This document shows positions 22,609-35,100 of a stretch of DNA of 64,000 bases, piece after piece; the first letter of the stretch is position 1, and every line of letters begins with the position of its first letter. A program made the position numbers and the translations under genes. This DNA comes from Symbiodinium microadriaticum (lineage: Eukaryota; Sar; Dinophyceae; Suessiales; Symbiodiniaceae): assembly GCA_001939145.1 (NCBI GenBank), contig LSRX01000290.1, positions 556,890 to 620,889 of the forward strand, written 5' to 3'. The notes below the pieces were generated by a model. The model was given only the letters and a program-made list of their open reading frames with translations. It was not told the origin of the DNA and did no database searches.

Positions 22609-24221
22609 GCTTGTTTGGCCCTCGTCCGCCGAACTCGTGCTGTGCTGTAGCCGCAAACACGAGCCGCGTGGTTGACTCTGCAGTCGAGGGAATCAAGCTA
22701 GTCTGTTTGACTTACGAGCTTGAACATCTTTTCAATACAACTTCGCCATGTTGCACAGTCATTTTCCTACCGCCGTGATTGAGTCGGAGCCCTACAGTTG
22801 GCAAAACACACACTCAAGCCCGGAAATGCGGGGGACCCAGAGAGTAGTCATTCTGTACTCCTTACATTCTAGGTGTTTAAAGTGTTGCCTTGACGGTGTC
22901 TTTTTCCCGGGGTCCACCTTCTCCCAAGGCTGGATATGTACATGCCTGCACAGGTTCAGAGCTCCACCCTGGTATGAGGCCCTCCCATGCCAATATCCCA
23001 GATGGCAAGTGACACCTTTGCTTCGATCGCTTGTAATCCTTTCTCAGTGACCGGGAGCCAGGGAGGAATTTCGAGTGTAACGCGTGAACCGCTTGCCACG
23101 TGCCCCCACAAGCATGTGCACTGTGCACTGCGTGCCTTGGTTTTACTTGCTGTTCTGGTCTCGTTTGTTTTCTTTAGGGGGACGTGACGGGCATTGCGCA
23201 CACTTTTTCCGAGAGACAACATTTTGGGCCGCCGATGCGAGGGCTCCACCGGGGGCTTTTTCACTCCTGTTTTAGTATATAGGCATAGTTACAGCTGCGG
23301 TTGAAGCCGCACCGACGGGCCCAGCAATCTTCGTGACAAGATTCAAGCCGTGCCCCAACATGAAAATTCGATTGGTGGACTCGTGGTTTCACCTTTTGGT
23401 TTGGTGCATGGTTTGTTCCAACGGGGGACGAGGAGAGATGTATCTTATGCCAGGCCTTGGAGTGCTAGAACTACAGTGCACATGGTGTGGAGCACCTAAA
23501 GGCACCTGAGCGAGGGGGACATCTTTCATGTGCAACTTCACTGTCGTTTGTGCCTTTCGGTTTTCGTAGTTCCCTGACAGTCCTTCGGCAGTCGTCCTCT
23601 CCGTGAAGGGAAACGCAACCGGCTGTGTGCAGTTTAGGTGGTGTCCATGCATGTCAACGACCGGGGGACTGCGTACCAAAGCCTCTTCCTCCCTTTACAT
23701 TCAATTTTGTAAGATTTACTGTTGTTGTCGCTTGTGGCGCGTGGGACAAGCCTGGTTTGAAAGTCACATAATCATTGCGGGGCCCTAGTGGCCCGGGGGC
23801 TTCGGACGCCCCTTACTCCCGGTAGAAGAAGAGAACCAGAGAGAGACAGATGGAGAAGCAACATATAGATCGCAGGATCATCTACGACCCGATTTCCTGT
23901 ATGAGCATTACCCCTCAAGCATAGTACGTGGCGCCTTTTCAACTTCTAGCGGATATATAAAGCTCTTCTGAGGCCTCATCAGAGATCCCTGTATTGCCCC
24001 GCGGTCTGATCGTTTTGACGGTGGTCCCTAGCAGGACACTGCCGCCCCCAGCGGTGCCAGTTGGGCCAATGCCACTTGGCTGGTCCTTCTAGCCCTTCTT
24101 GCCTGGACAAGGGAATTCTACACGTAACATCTGGCTGACGTTTAGAAGGCAGGAAGGCATGCCACACAGCCAATTAACATGAGACAACATGCGTTACACA
24201 CCGGATGAGGTCTGCCGACAG
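22609..24221. other. intergenic stretch, nothing recognised
   Basis: Open frames are short and overlap on both strands. No element or RNA gene recognised. Confidence 0.35.
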
Positions 24222-27094
24222 CATCCCGTGAACGTGAATGGCTCAACCATGATGATCGACGGTGCCTGGGGCGACTCTCCGGCTGCATCTGCTGAAAGTA
24301 GGAGATGTATGGTGCAAAGCGCGCGTGACAGCTTTTACGCGGTTTTGAGCGAAGGCTTATGTCTCTTGCACCGACAATCAAACAGCCTCCTGAGCGAGAT
24401 ATCTAGCAGGAACACCGCCAGCACCCACTTTGAAACGGCCTGATGGGCTCCTTCTATGTAGGGTAGGCTCTCTGCCCGGTTCTTTCATGTGTCTTAGAGC
24501 TTCACGATCGAGAATGTGCGAAGTATAAATTAGACCTCACGGCCATCCCCCAATGCAGATGTGATGCTAGGCATGGCTAGCTCAAGAGTGGAGCATAGAC
24601 GAGGCTTCCGTATCATGCCCAATGTGCAGACAACGCTTTGGTGTTATCAGGAATGTTTGGCTTGGGCCGTGGTGTATGAACACCAAAATCCCGGCTGGGA
24701 GTCCGACCCGCGGCCCCTCGTCATGCACGGAAAGAGAGGGGCTTACCTTTTGTTCCCTTTATTGAGCGACCCATCTTAGCTTGGCTGTGTTGTGGCCCGG
24801 ATTGTTTTGCTACTGTTGCGTGCTGCACTCACTGGAAGCAAACTAGACGAACTTGCTGACAAGATCGGAAGAGTTGGATCTCAGCTCATCGCTGAGATGT
24901 TCTCCGCAAAGCTTAATTCTGGTGGTGTAAAACTTGTAATTCAAGACTAATTACTTCCAGGATGGGAATCGGGAAAATTGACATGGTACGTCAAGCTGCA
25001 TATTTGCATTCACTTACTTCCTTGGCTGCATGTTGTCATTCCCAGTATGGTGTTCTCAGAACGAGAGGGTGCGTGGTGTCACGGTTCCGCTGGCATCGAG
25101 TTCATGTGCACATTGAAGAAGAGACAAAGCCCGGCTAGGTAGGCCTTTGGGATATTTTATATTTTTGCTTATTGGGCTGAAGAGGACCCTATTTACTAAT
25201 ATTTTTCAGAGGCTTTAAAGGGCCAACCAGCCAGGTTCAAGGACGAAGGGCCTGCCCAACAAGTCATCAATGCCATGCTCGAGACTGCGCCGGAAAGCAT
25301 GGCCCGTTCGATTGAGATGGGAAGCCAGAATCTTGGCATGGTTTTGGGCTCGGGGCTGTACCGCTCCAGAACCAGTTGTAGTGATAAGTGTCAGTCCTAC
25401 GGCGTTTTATGCTTGCCATTGTGTTTATATTCAGGTTTGAGGACGGAGGAGCTATATGCAGCAGCAGCAGCCGCTGCAGCTGCTCGTGTCAGTGGCACGA
25501 CAAGCGTAATGGTTCTGCTTACGCTCGATGAAAAGTTTTGTCAATGCTATGACATGATCAGTTTCTGTTCTGAGCAAGATTCCTTTTCTCACATAGTACG
25601 CAGGCTTTTAGAACATGATGTATCGCATACATGCAAGTGTAGCCATGATGGTACTGAAGTGAGCTAGCTGACTTTATATGCAAGACGAATCGATGGAAAC
25701 ATTGTAAGCGAATCTTCGATTCAAATATCGGGCATGTCCCCTTATCGCGGTTGTCTAGCCTGTCTTTACGCAGCATCCAATGTTCACATTCAGCTCCCTG
25801 ATGTCCGTCTCGCCGTCGTCCAAAGCACTTGCGCACTTGCCAATATTATGACAGCACACAAGCCGTGCAGCTTCGAGGAACTTGGAGGAAGCTTGCCACA
25901 ACGCGGTGCGGGCCGGCATGCCCGTACCACTGATCAACCAGCTGGTTCGGTGACAGGTCGCTGAGAACGGGGGACCTTGAAACCGAAATCGCGAGGTTGG
26001 GGATCGCAAAAGCAGGAAAATCAAGGACCCCATTCGCATCGACCATGGCCTGCCTTGACTGGCAATTATCGGTCATGGGACAAACCCTGCTCTAAGTGAA
26101 GCAAGCCGGGTTTGGCTCGGGGTGCGAACTTGCCGGTACTGAGGTTTAGGGCTTAAGGGTTTGAGGGTTATAGCCTCTGGGGAATCTGACAAGTTATTCA
26201 GTCCATTAGCCAATCTTTTGACTTCTGCCGCGGCGTGCGTCGACACGCAACGGCTCGCGTGCAGGTTGTGTTTTCCGACTGCACAGCTGACCTGCACAAC
26301 ATCAATATAGGGGCCTGAATAATCCCTGATAGTATGCTATATAGGCCTATAGATAGATAGAATCTAAGATACCGATGAACCTCATAGCCCTTTTCCAAAA
26401 GATTTAAGGCCCCTATAGTATATCTTTTCTGTTTGTAAAGATGAGCTGCTCCTAAGTTGCGTGACTCACACCGTTTCTGTACCTGGGCTTCCAGGCAAGA
26501 CGTCTGTCGCAAGAACAGAGGATGGAATCAAAAATGTAGACTCATGTTATAAAGAGTAACTTCATCCTTCTGCCTGCGTTGGCTCACTATACTGCAGATT
26601 TGAAACTACTCGTACTTTTGATTGCAGTATGTTGATTGCATGCTGTGCTTGAGGTAAGGTTTTGCTGATCCTGCGTCTTTTGGCGAGTGCTTGGGGGCCC
26701 GGTCCACTTTTGCTAGTACATGCCCATGCCTTAGCCTCCTCACATGTGTGCTGAAATTTGCCGTGTTTGTGGCTCAAGAGTTGAAGTCACCGCATTGCTA
26801 CGCTGTACACGTGATTTTGTTTTATGGTTCACCTAACCCTGCGTCAGCACAGGGCCTTCCGGCACAGTAAGTATCAAGCCTGTTGAGCCGCAGCTCCGAA
26901 ACTGATCAAGCACCAACCAAATGTCTGTGCCGTACCATTACCGCAAGGGAGTTTTCTTTCTATCAGACCGTGCCATTATGATCGCCATGCCGGTGCTTGG
27001 ACGGAGCTTAGCCGCCTTAGGCCCGAAGTGCCAGAAGAGCCAGGGCAGCAAGGGATTGAAGGGCTGAGAGATATCTTAGCATTGCCAGCATTAC
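24222..27094 (+). CDS. gene A: unknown multi-exon protein with [12 protein letters not shown] motif
   Basis: Predicted exons: 24222-24297 (NGSTMMIDGAWGDSPA; link to the rest uncertain), about 24651-24693 ([13 protein letters not shown]), 24839-24924 (LDELADKIGRVGSQLIAEMF), 25210-25374 (GPAQQVINAMLETAPESMAR then LGSGLYRSRT), 25435-25491 (LRTEELY plus an Ala run), 25871-25949 (NLEEACHNAVRAGMPVPLIN), 26967-27094 (GAWTELSRLRPEVPEEPG then LRDILALP). Acceptors such as ATTTTTCAG and TTTTCTTTCTATCAG and GT donors fit, and phase agrees from 24924 through 27094, which is strong joint support. The fifth exon could instead end at a second donor at 25506. The AGMPVPL segment loosely recalls the C-terminal helix of beta-hydroxyacid dehydrogenases, too weak for a call. 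Neither end of the gene is defined. Fragments of a paralogue lie at 38.9-40.3 kb. Confidence 0.6.
26306..26417. mobile_element. short inverted-repeat element, family B copy 2
   Basis: The left arm begins TATAGGGGCCTGAATAATCC; the right arm in complement begins TATAGGGGCCTTAAATC, identical over the first 11 bases. 112 bp, inside the long intron of gene A (25950-26966). Related to 16172-16274. Confidence 0.55.
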
Positions 27095-27711
27095 GTGTGT
27101 TTGCACTGCCGTTCCCGCCTTTTTGCAGCCCTCCCTACGTGTTGGAGCTGGTCACATGACCTGCAGAACGGTTCCCTCAAGTGAAGTCTGCTCGCCTGAC
27201 AAGTGAAGTGTGTAGCTGCCTCAGACAAGGCGTGAGCCAGCCACAAGTTGTATGATGTGCAGGCTTGCTTGTCCTTGCTTGCCGGGCGCAGCAGGGCGGT
27301 ATATCTGGCAACTCTGGCGTTTGGTATTACATCGATGCGATGGACATCATTTGCCCTGGCAGACAAGGCCCGCAGTGGATTGAACCGAATCGAAGGAGTA
27401 CATTGCATTCATCAGTTCACTTTGCCAGAGGTGTCTTGTTGGTCCGGGTTTACAACCTGAAACACTCGCCCGAGAATCAAGTAGAATCCAGCTTCGGTGT
27501 TGCGAGTCCAGGAACCACGCACAAAAGCGACACCGCTAACCATGATGGGGTCTATGCACTAGCTTCATCCTTGAGTTCGTGCAGTGTCGTGTGCTGTACA
27601 ATGCGCCCGTCTTTCCGGACAGCAACAAAGAAAAAGATAGCACAACCGCGGGTGACCTAAAACCTAGCGCAGTCGTTGCGTGTGCGCTTGGGCAAGGGGG
27701 AACCGATGATC

Positions 27712-27764
<53 letters not shown>

Positions 27765-28787
27765 TGCCGCTTCTCTCCTGCTACTGCTACAAGTGCTGCT
27801 ACATGTGCTGCTACTGCTTCCTGCCCCTCTTCCTGTCTTGTGAATTGAGCGTGTACATAGGGAATGGCTGGTTTTGATTTGTTGTGATGAGACTTGTGTC
27901 TCGAGCGTTTGCTTGTGGAATCTGCATGGGCAACGGCTGGTTTTGTTTTTCTTTGATGTTAGTGACCTGTTAGTGGATTACTTACGTGTGCTTGGAACGG
28001 TTGCTTGTGAGGTATTTTCGGGGTGCGGCTGGTCCTCTTGTTTATAAAACGCTCTTGTTATCAGAAGCGTCATGATCACCTTTTTGGGTACTGGAGATGC
28101 ACACCTCCACCTCGTGTGCAGACACACTTACACTCACGTACATGCGCGTGCTCACATGATCGACCCTGCCCACAACGCTCGGTACTTGGATCTCGTGTGT
28201 AGCGCCCCAAGATCGCAGTGTTCCGCTGGGGGAATGCAACTCGCCGTGCGCATCTGATGTTTTAGGGGATTTCTTTATTGTTTTGCCAGCATCGACATAA
28301 TGGATGTTGAAAGCCCTTCTTGAAAGCCTCAGCGTTCCTGCTTCTGACAGGCGCTTGTCAATGGGGATTGCCGTGTTTTCGCATGGTGTAATCATATAGT
28401 CCATGAAAGGCTTGCAGTTTGAAAGCGTGTGGACCTGATTTCAGCTGTGTTGAGGCTTCGCCTGTTTTACCATGACAATAATGATTTCACGGCGTTCTGC
28501 ACCTTGGAGCAGTTTTTTTTTCACTTTTATGTCGCTTGGCCATGCAGTGCCGCGACTTGTAGAATGCTGCCTTGACATAAGTCTAACCCATGTAGAGCCA
28601 CGAGAAGCCCAAGATAAGACACCTCCCTATTCACAGGCCATGCAACGCTCTCCGTGACGCAGCCTGCTGTGCTGAGTTCTGACCCGACCATCTTTACCAT
28701 CTTCCGGACAACCATGCTGCCAGCCTGAAGGTTAGGGGTTCGAGATGTTTCGAGAAGTTTTTGGGATTCTGTTGTCGAAGTCAACAG
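27095..28787. other. stretch with (CTG)n and one weak frame
   Basis: A + frame at 27265-27660 (131 codons, containing VWYYIDAMDIICPGRQGPQW) might be exonic, but a second + frame overlaps it and no donor/acceptor pair settles it. 27712-27762 is an uninterrupted (CTG)n of about 17 units. From 27.85 kb on nothing was recognised. Confidence 0.35.
27712..27762. repeat. (CTG)n microsatellite
   Basis: Pure CTG run of about 17 triplets, degenerating into CTC/CTA triplets to about 27820. Confidence 0.97.
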
Positions 28788-29209
28788 GATGCTCTTGTTG
28801 CCTGGATATTTTCGCATCTTGAACTTGCGCGTGGAGAGCGGATGTCTAGCGACATCGACGGAACATCTCGTTGCCATAATACCAGACAGATGTGTTGGTT
28901 CTGGAAGCAAATCGAGTAATGCAGAGGGGCAGGCTCAACGTCAGGAGAGATATCATCCTCTTCGTAAGCAACCCCTGCAAACAATGCAGACTTCGCTTGG
29001 CCTGTGCGAGAAGAGAGATGCCAAAGTTCAAAGCACGACGTATACTTAGAGGACCTTTGCAACACAAGATGTGCCTCAGTTGAACCTCTCAGTCTCAGAT
29101 TTCCCGCTATTTGTGGAAAAGGGTGCTCGGGCCAGTTTCAAGCGCATCAGGGCAGATCACCAATGGTGGCGTTGCGCACCTGTTGAAGCACCGCATAACT
29201 GCGATGTTA
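28788..29209 (+). CDS. two phase-matched exons of an unknown gene
   Basis: Exon 28788-28869 follows GTCAACAG and reads DALVAWIFSHLELARGERMS then SDIDGTS, ending C|GTTGCC. Exon 29099-29209 follows the pyrimidine-rich acceptor CCTCTCAGTCTCAG, reads FPLFVEKGARASFKRIRADH then QWWRCAPVEAPHNCDV, and ends A|GTGGGAAG. The codon split across the intron is completed correctly. Further exons are expected on both sides; one candidate begins near 29292. Residues suggest a soluble protein; family unknown. Confidence 0.45.
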
Positions 29210-30246
29210 GTGGGAAGGTCAACCGAACTAAATCTGCAAGCCTTCGTACGTAAGCACTGTTCTAAATGAGGAGCCTTGCTGGGTTTTGCATACTAAGAGC
29301 ACAAGTATGCCTCGGTGACTCGGTACAGATCAGCTCCACATCATGTCATTCGATCATGAGTTTCGGATTGCGAAGACAGACACATGAATCCTCAGGGAAC
29401 GAGCCACCGGATGCCCAAACTAGCCGAGGAATCCGGTTACGCTCAGCTTCATAGCAAGGGACGCTACTGGCCGCACGGTGGTGGACCAATCCGCGCCCAT
29501 CACACTCCAGGCTGTTACTGCCCGGCCTCCTTGCTTGATTTGGTTCATTTCCAGCCACGTGTGCTCGGACTTGCTCCGGGAGGCGGTTCCTTTCACTTCT
29601 GCACAGCTGCCCAGTAGAACATCCGGCAGTCATGATAGAGGCAAAGTACAGACTGCTGTTCGATCCACTACTGTCGAGCAGCTCGAGGGCCACATCGTGC
29701 AAGGAGTTCCGAGCATCATGTGTGCACAGAAAGAGCAGTGCTGCACCCTTTCGATCCCGCGCAACACCTGCTTGCTTTTACCCCTGCAGCTGACGTGTGA
29801 CCCGTGACCGGCACTGATCTGTTGTTGAATCTTCGTCAGGTCCAAAGTTCAGAAGTTGCGATTGCGTCCACCATGCTCCATGTCCTTACGACTGCTTGTT
29901 ATACAGCAAGGCCCGGCCGGCGGCTTGAAGAGGACGAGGAAGAAGAAACGAAGGACGCTGAGCTTTCAGGGTTACTCAGGAAGTCTCGACTCGGAGGCTG
30001 GGATATATTGCCACTATATGGGGCCTACATGCAGGGGACGGTCTGCACGCACCCCATGCAGAGGCCCAAAGGCACCGACAAGGCGAAAACTAGGACGACA
30101 AACGTGTGGTCATCTTCTGCGAGACTATAAGAGCCCGCTCACTAAACCTGTCTTCCCCGATGGTTGATGCATTGTCAAGCAGCTCCAGGTGACATTCAAC
30201 CGTCAACCCTTCAGCAGCAACTTAGATCCCACATCGGAGGAAGTAG
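29210..30246. other. stretch with ambiguous coding potential
   Basis: Around 29.84-30.13 kb two + frames are open together. One carries an acidic run (RRLEEDEEEETKDAELSG), the other a basic run (LKRTRKKKRRTLSFQ). The basic one would suit the Arg/Ser-rich exons just downstream. I could not decide between them. Confidence 0.3.
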
Positions 30247-31195
30247 CCATGCGCGGCCTCGACAGCCGACGCCGAAGCAGCTTCAGCTCCTCCCGACGGA
30301 GGATGTCTTCCCCTCGGCGGAGGCAATCACGGATTGGATGTTTGCTGCTTGTTTAGGGAGCTGCTGGCAGTTTTCTTTATGGCAAGGTTTTGGGTTTGAA
30401 GCGACGTCGGGAGCTACTGTAGGAGTCAGAAGCTTGCAAGGTCCTAGAAATTTATTGTGAAAAGCGACCATTAATGCATGGAGAGATCGTGTTGTCAGTC
30501 TGTGTCTTATGCCACGGTTTGACTTGAAGCAGAGACGTGCAGAAAGAGAAAAACATGGGTGGAGGCTGAACCCTAAATTGGATGGGAAGGTCTACGAGCG
30601 ACAGCCGTCGCCGTGCAGTTCTCGAATCTTGCCGATCCGGGATTATTGCTGCGGACCTTCATCGCAGTCCTGTACACATGTTATGTCTCTCTCTATCTCC
30701 TTCCTTCAAGGACAGCCGTCGACGTACTGCAGATACTTCTCCGCGCCGCCGCGTCATGAATCACGGCTGCTTTCAGGTGCAGGGATTTGCTGCGGGTTTG
30801 GGGTAGTCACGACGTGGGTGGCTGCAGATTAGATCTTCAGAGAAGTCTCAGAGCTGGTCATGTTGCTCGATCTACATTGCTTGCATTTTTCTTTGGTCGC
30901 TGTTTAAGAAGCAAAGGGTGCATGATGAGCCGTCAGCGGGATGAGAGTTTCTTAATATGTGGTACATGCTTAAGTCTACAGCGGCAGCCGCTGAGCAACC
31001 CTGTGTGTATTGCTGCTTCCGTCGCAGCAAGGGCTGGTCATTGTTTGCAAGAGATTTAACACCTTTCCAAGAGGGTAAAACCCGCGAGCATGAAGCGAGA
31101 AGACGGAGAGCCCGACAGGGGCCACCAAGGCCCACCTCTGCCACTTATAAACTTGGTGGTCGATTATGGAAAAGTTTTGTTGGTGTTGGTGTTGG

Positions 31196-31226
<31 letters not shown>

Positions 31227-31325
31227 GCTGGTGGTGGTGGTGGTGGTGGTGGTGGTGGTGGTGGTGGTGGTGGTTGGTTGTTGTTGGTTGTTGCTGGTGC
31301 TGTTGCTACTGCTGCTGTTGTCAAG

Positions 31326-31378
<53 letters not shown>

Positions 31379-31458
31379 GCTGCTGCTGCTGCTGCTGTTG
31401 CATTTGCTTGCTTGTTTGTGTTGTTTGTGTGTTTGCTTGGTTGGTTGGTTGATTGTTG

Positions 31459-31506
<48 letters not shown>

Positions 31507-31862
31507 CTATCCTTTTTTAATGTGTGTGTGTGTGTGTGGAGCTGTTGCAGCAACGAAGCCTTAAGCTTCAGACAAAGATGAGTTCTGTTGGATCCAACAT
31601 CTGGTTTCCGGCGAGCCAAGGGCGCTTGATTTCGGCACAGGGTAGCTTGATGCCGAGTTGATTCTTCAGTGGGGCGAATAAAAGGCCAAAGATATGCCTT
31701 TTCAGCAAAGCATGTCCGATAGGCATATCCATGACAATGAAGGATCGGCTAAGTATGCGATGTTGTTATTCTCTGTTCGCTTCGGAGCTGAGGGCCGACA
31801 CGCGAAGAAGATCGTCATTCTTCTCCCCGCGCCGCCGCAGAGGCCCGCTGAACAAATGTTGA
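30247..31862 (+). CDS. Arg/Ser-rich exons with repeated D[ST]RRR core, unknown protein
   Basis: Repeated occurrences of one motif: about 30247-30336 (LDSRRRSSFSSSRRRMSS), 30599-30671 (RDSRRRAVLESCRSG), 30711-30776 (DSRRRTADTSPRRRVMNHG) and about 31788-31862 (DTRRRSSFFSPRRRRG, ending in TGA). The 30711 exon has a textbook acceptor (CTCCTTCCTTCAAG) and donor (TTTCAG|GTGCAG). The 39 bp between the second and third blocks are in frame and may be coding rather than an intron. Short RS blocks of this kind occur in splicing-factor and nuclear-speckle proteins, but no RNA-binding domain is visible, so function is open. A large trinucleotide tract (31176-31505) lies between the third and fourth blocks. 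Confidence 0.45.
31176..31505. repeat. compound TTG / GGT / CTG trinucleotide array
   Basis: (TGT)n, then (GGT)n of about 15 units, then (TTG)n, then (CTG)n, with short (TGGT)n between. Frames across it give Val, Trp, Cys, Leu or Gln runs on either strand and should not be read as protein without transcript data. Confidence 0.97.
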
Positions 31863-32193
31863 AGAGGGTACTCCCAACGGCTGCTTGAAACATGGATGAT
31901 CAATGGATTGGTTCCTGGTCTTTCCAGATTCCAAGCGCTGCAGACGAGCAGCAGAGTAAAACTGCAACGCCAAGGAGCAAAGTCCCCCTCGCAACTAGCT
32001 GCTAACCACCAAGTGCCACTACTTTGTAAATGGACCTGGGGGAGAGTTCAATGACCTGTCTCCCGGTTCAACCTTACACCCTGCGCTCGATTTGCTCACC
32101 GGCATCCGGCGTCGTTGTGTTCGAGCTTGCATAGATAGTTGTGCAGAAGTGGACGGAGCACCGTTTTCACACATGTTCTTGCTTGGCCGGAAG
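31863..32193. other. no feature seen
   Basis: Interval between the RS exons and the first recognised exon of YG2. It may hold an earlier exon of YG2 that I could not identify. Confidence 0.3.
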
Positions 32194-35100
32194 GTGGCGG
32201 CGGTAGTTTCGTTCCCAACAACCACTACTCCAACCCGTTGAGCCCAAGCATTGGGCACTACGGCCACGTGGAGACAGAATACCGCATGCCATCAAGTTGT
32301 GAGATTTCAGTGTATTCAGTGACTGAGGATGATTTGCTTCGGGTCGTGGTGGCTGTTGCCGTTCTGATCCCACGGGATTAGCAGGATCCTCTGTTTCAGC
32401 GCTTGTGGTTGTGTCGAGGTCTTTCGTGCGAACGGTTCACAGAGCATGGATGAGCATGACCCCCTGAAGTAAACCGGGTTTGTGTTGGGCTTCAGAGCCG
32501 TTAGGCGCTACAGATACGATTCACCGTGACGCCTTCCTCATCGCCCGCCATCGGAAAAGGTAGTGAACCCGAGGTTCCGCCTGTGTCACTCTAGACTGTG
32601 CACTGGAACTTGCTAGCGTTTGCGATGTCTGTGATTTGAGGCTACACCAACCCAAACTATGCGTACCACAACTATGGCGGGCACACGCCCATGAGCACCG
32701 CAGCAGCATGGAGGAATCGATAGCGCGGTTCGCTTCGTGGCGATGGCAACCGGGTTGGTGCTCGTGGCTCTGCCCACTTACAGCTCTGTCGTCCGTATGT
32801 TTGTTCCAGCACCGAAGGCACATCCTACGGCTACACGGGCGCTAATGCCTACAGCTCCGGTAGTGGCATGAAGATTGCCTTGGCGGGCGGTGCTGGACTC
32901 TTGGCAGGCCTGCTGGGGGAACGGTGTCCCCAGTTGCGACGCTCTAAGGAAAGGTGGAGCTAGGCTCCGACTTTGAGAGAAACCCGATGTACCATCATGT
33001 TGCTCGTTGTCACATTCTCGTTTCCAGTTGGGAACTAAGCGGGAACTAAGCCTTACGGCGCAACCGCATCTAGGCCATCAAGCCTCTTCTAGAAGAATCT
33101 AGAACGGCAGCGGCTGCAGGGACCCTTCTTTTTCGCCAGGCCTAGCTACCAGCCAGCTTCTTCATCATTCCGGTGGGTCCAGCTTTGGCTGCCCGGTACA
33201 ACGAAGCCCTTGGAATGTTGATGGCACTTGCGGTGGTTTTTTAAGAATGGAATCGGGTTGCGGTGAGTTTGATAATGATCACGGTGAAATGAGACTCTGC
33301 ACATAGTCTGTTGGGGAGGGGGTCAGCCAGGGGAGGTCACAGAGCAGAGGCAAAAGCCCCAGCCACTTTTCGACATCCGTTTGATCAGGCAACCCAGCAG
33401 CAGCCTGAATGCAAGGCGATGTTAACTTCGAAGCTCAAAGGACACGCCGTTAGTCGGCGTCCGAACAATTGGAAAACTTCGGCCAGTTACAGTCTCCATA
33501 TAGGACTCTTAGTACAATATCTCCCCTCCACACCAACAACCTACATATTCTAAATACCAGGCACCTAAATTGTCCAACCCTTCATATTCAAGGGCGTTCG
33601 GATCCTGGCTTCGATGTTGTCGAAACTGGCTTCGATGTGGTCCAAACTCGAAGCCTTTTGACTTAGGAGGCTACACCCATGCCCAGATGATGCAGCAGGA
33701 CTGCACCTACGGCTCATGGTCAGGCAATTGTGCTTCGGGCCGCAAAATCCAGAGAGTTTGGGTTTGAGGCTTACTGCCGTTACTGCCTCCAAAAACTCAA
33801 CCACCTGCTCAGTCCTGGCTGGAGGGCTTCGTCTGTACCCGAGGAGGTTCCATTGACGATGAAGCCGCGAAGATGTGCGTTTTTGCTTCGTTGTAAGACA
33901 TGTATCGAGGTAGGTACCATCGCTGACGGAATTGCGACAATTAGCCGATGAACCTATGCCTTTGAGATCCCGGTGCAAGGCAACTCCTGCGTTTCGCAAT
34001 ATGGAGCCAATCGCTGCGACGTGAGCATCTCGCCCAACTTCGATGCAACACGAGTCGCTAGGCACAAAATAGCTCAAGTTATACCCCATTGACTGCTTAA
34101 AGCTTGACCGTCTTTTTGTGGAATTTAACTTAGCACACAAGATTCCTTCAGAGCTGTACACCTGCCTTCTAGAGGAAATGAAACTACAATTCATCTTGAA
34201 GGACTGACTGATTCGGAGAAAGCAGTGAATCTGCTCGTTGCCACTGCTGAGAGGCTTGTCTTCCCTGCCTTTGCTGAGTCTTGAAGACTTGAAGATTACA
34301 ATTCGCAGCAGAAGCCGCCGAAGCCTTCCTATTATGATTCGACTATATACTATACAGAGGCCCCAAACCCCTTCTAAATCTTAAAGCCCCTGCTCTTGCC
34401 ACATCTCCATGTAAGGACGACCTGATGAGCACGGGCTTCATTCCGACCCAGGTCTCCTGGCCCCTTACCGTGACCGTTACATCTGTCAGCGGTGCCCTGG
34501 ACGTCGATGGTAGTCTTCAGATTTCGGCTTAACTCCGGTCAGCCGGACAGTGTTCACCGTTGGCGAAGATAGACACATAAGCAAAGCGTTATGAATATAA
34601 TAAATCGACAATATACATAAATGACTATCACTATATATATATATATATATACACATACATGTATGTATAAATATGGATATATGGATGAAGGCAAGGCATG
34701 CAGAGATATCGCAGTGGTGTGCGAACCTGCCAAGTTAAGCTTTCGAGCATAGCCATGTGGGAGCCAAGCAAAAACACACATATCTATCTATATATATATA
34801 TATATATACACACACATCAATAGCAAAGTGGGGCTTGGAGTACTGTCGCACAGTACTGTAGCAGTCTACAGTCCTGGATTTAGTTCATCTCACTGGCAAC
34901 TTGCATCAGCGACGCCTGAGGCATGTATGAAGGAGGAATGTGGAAATCTACATGTTCCAAGGCCTGTAGCATTATGGCCGCAACTCCTCGAAGTGCCATG
35001 CAGCTTGATAGCTTCAACATGCTTTCAAAGTCCCGCAGAATCCCGATTGAGGTCAATTCCAGTCTTTCAGGTTCTAAACGCCCTAACCCTAATCCCCCAA

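Noticed and set aside
31090..31619. Poly-Gln/Asn/Val/Trp frames
   Set aside because: Same artefact from TTG/GGT/CTG arrays; both strands are equally open.
34321..34400. Possible third copy of the TATAGGGG inverted-repeat family
   Set aside because: Only the right-arm-like AATCTTAAAGCCCC is present; no left arm.
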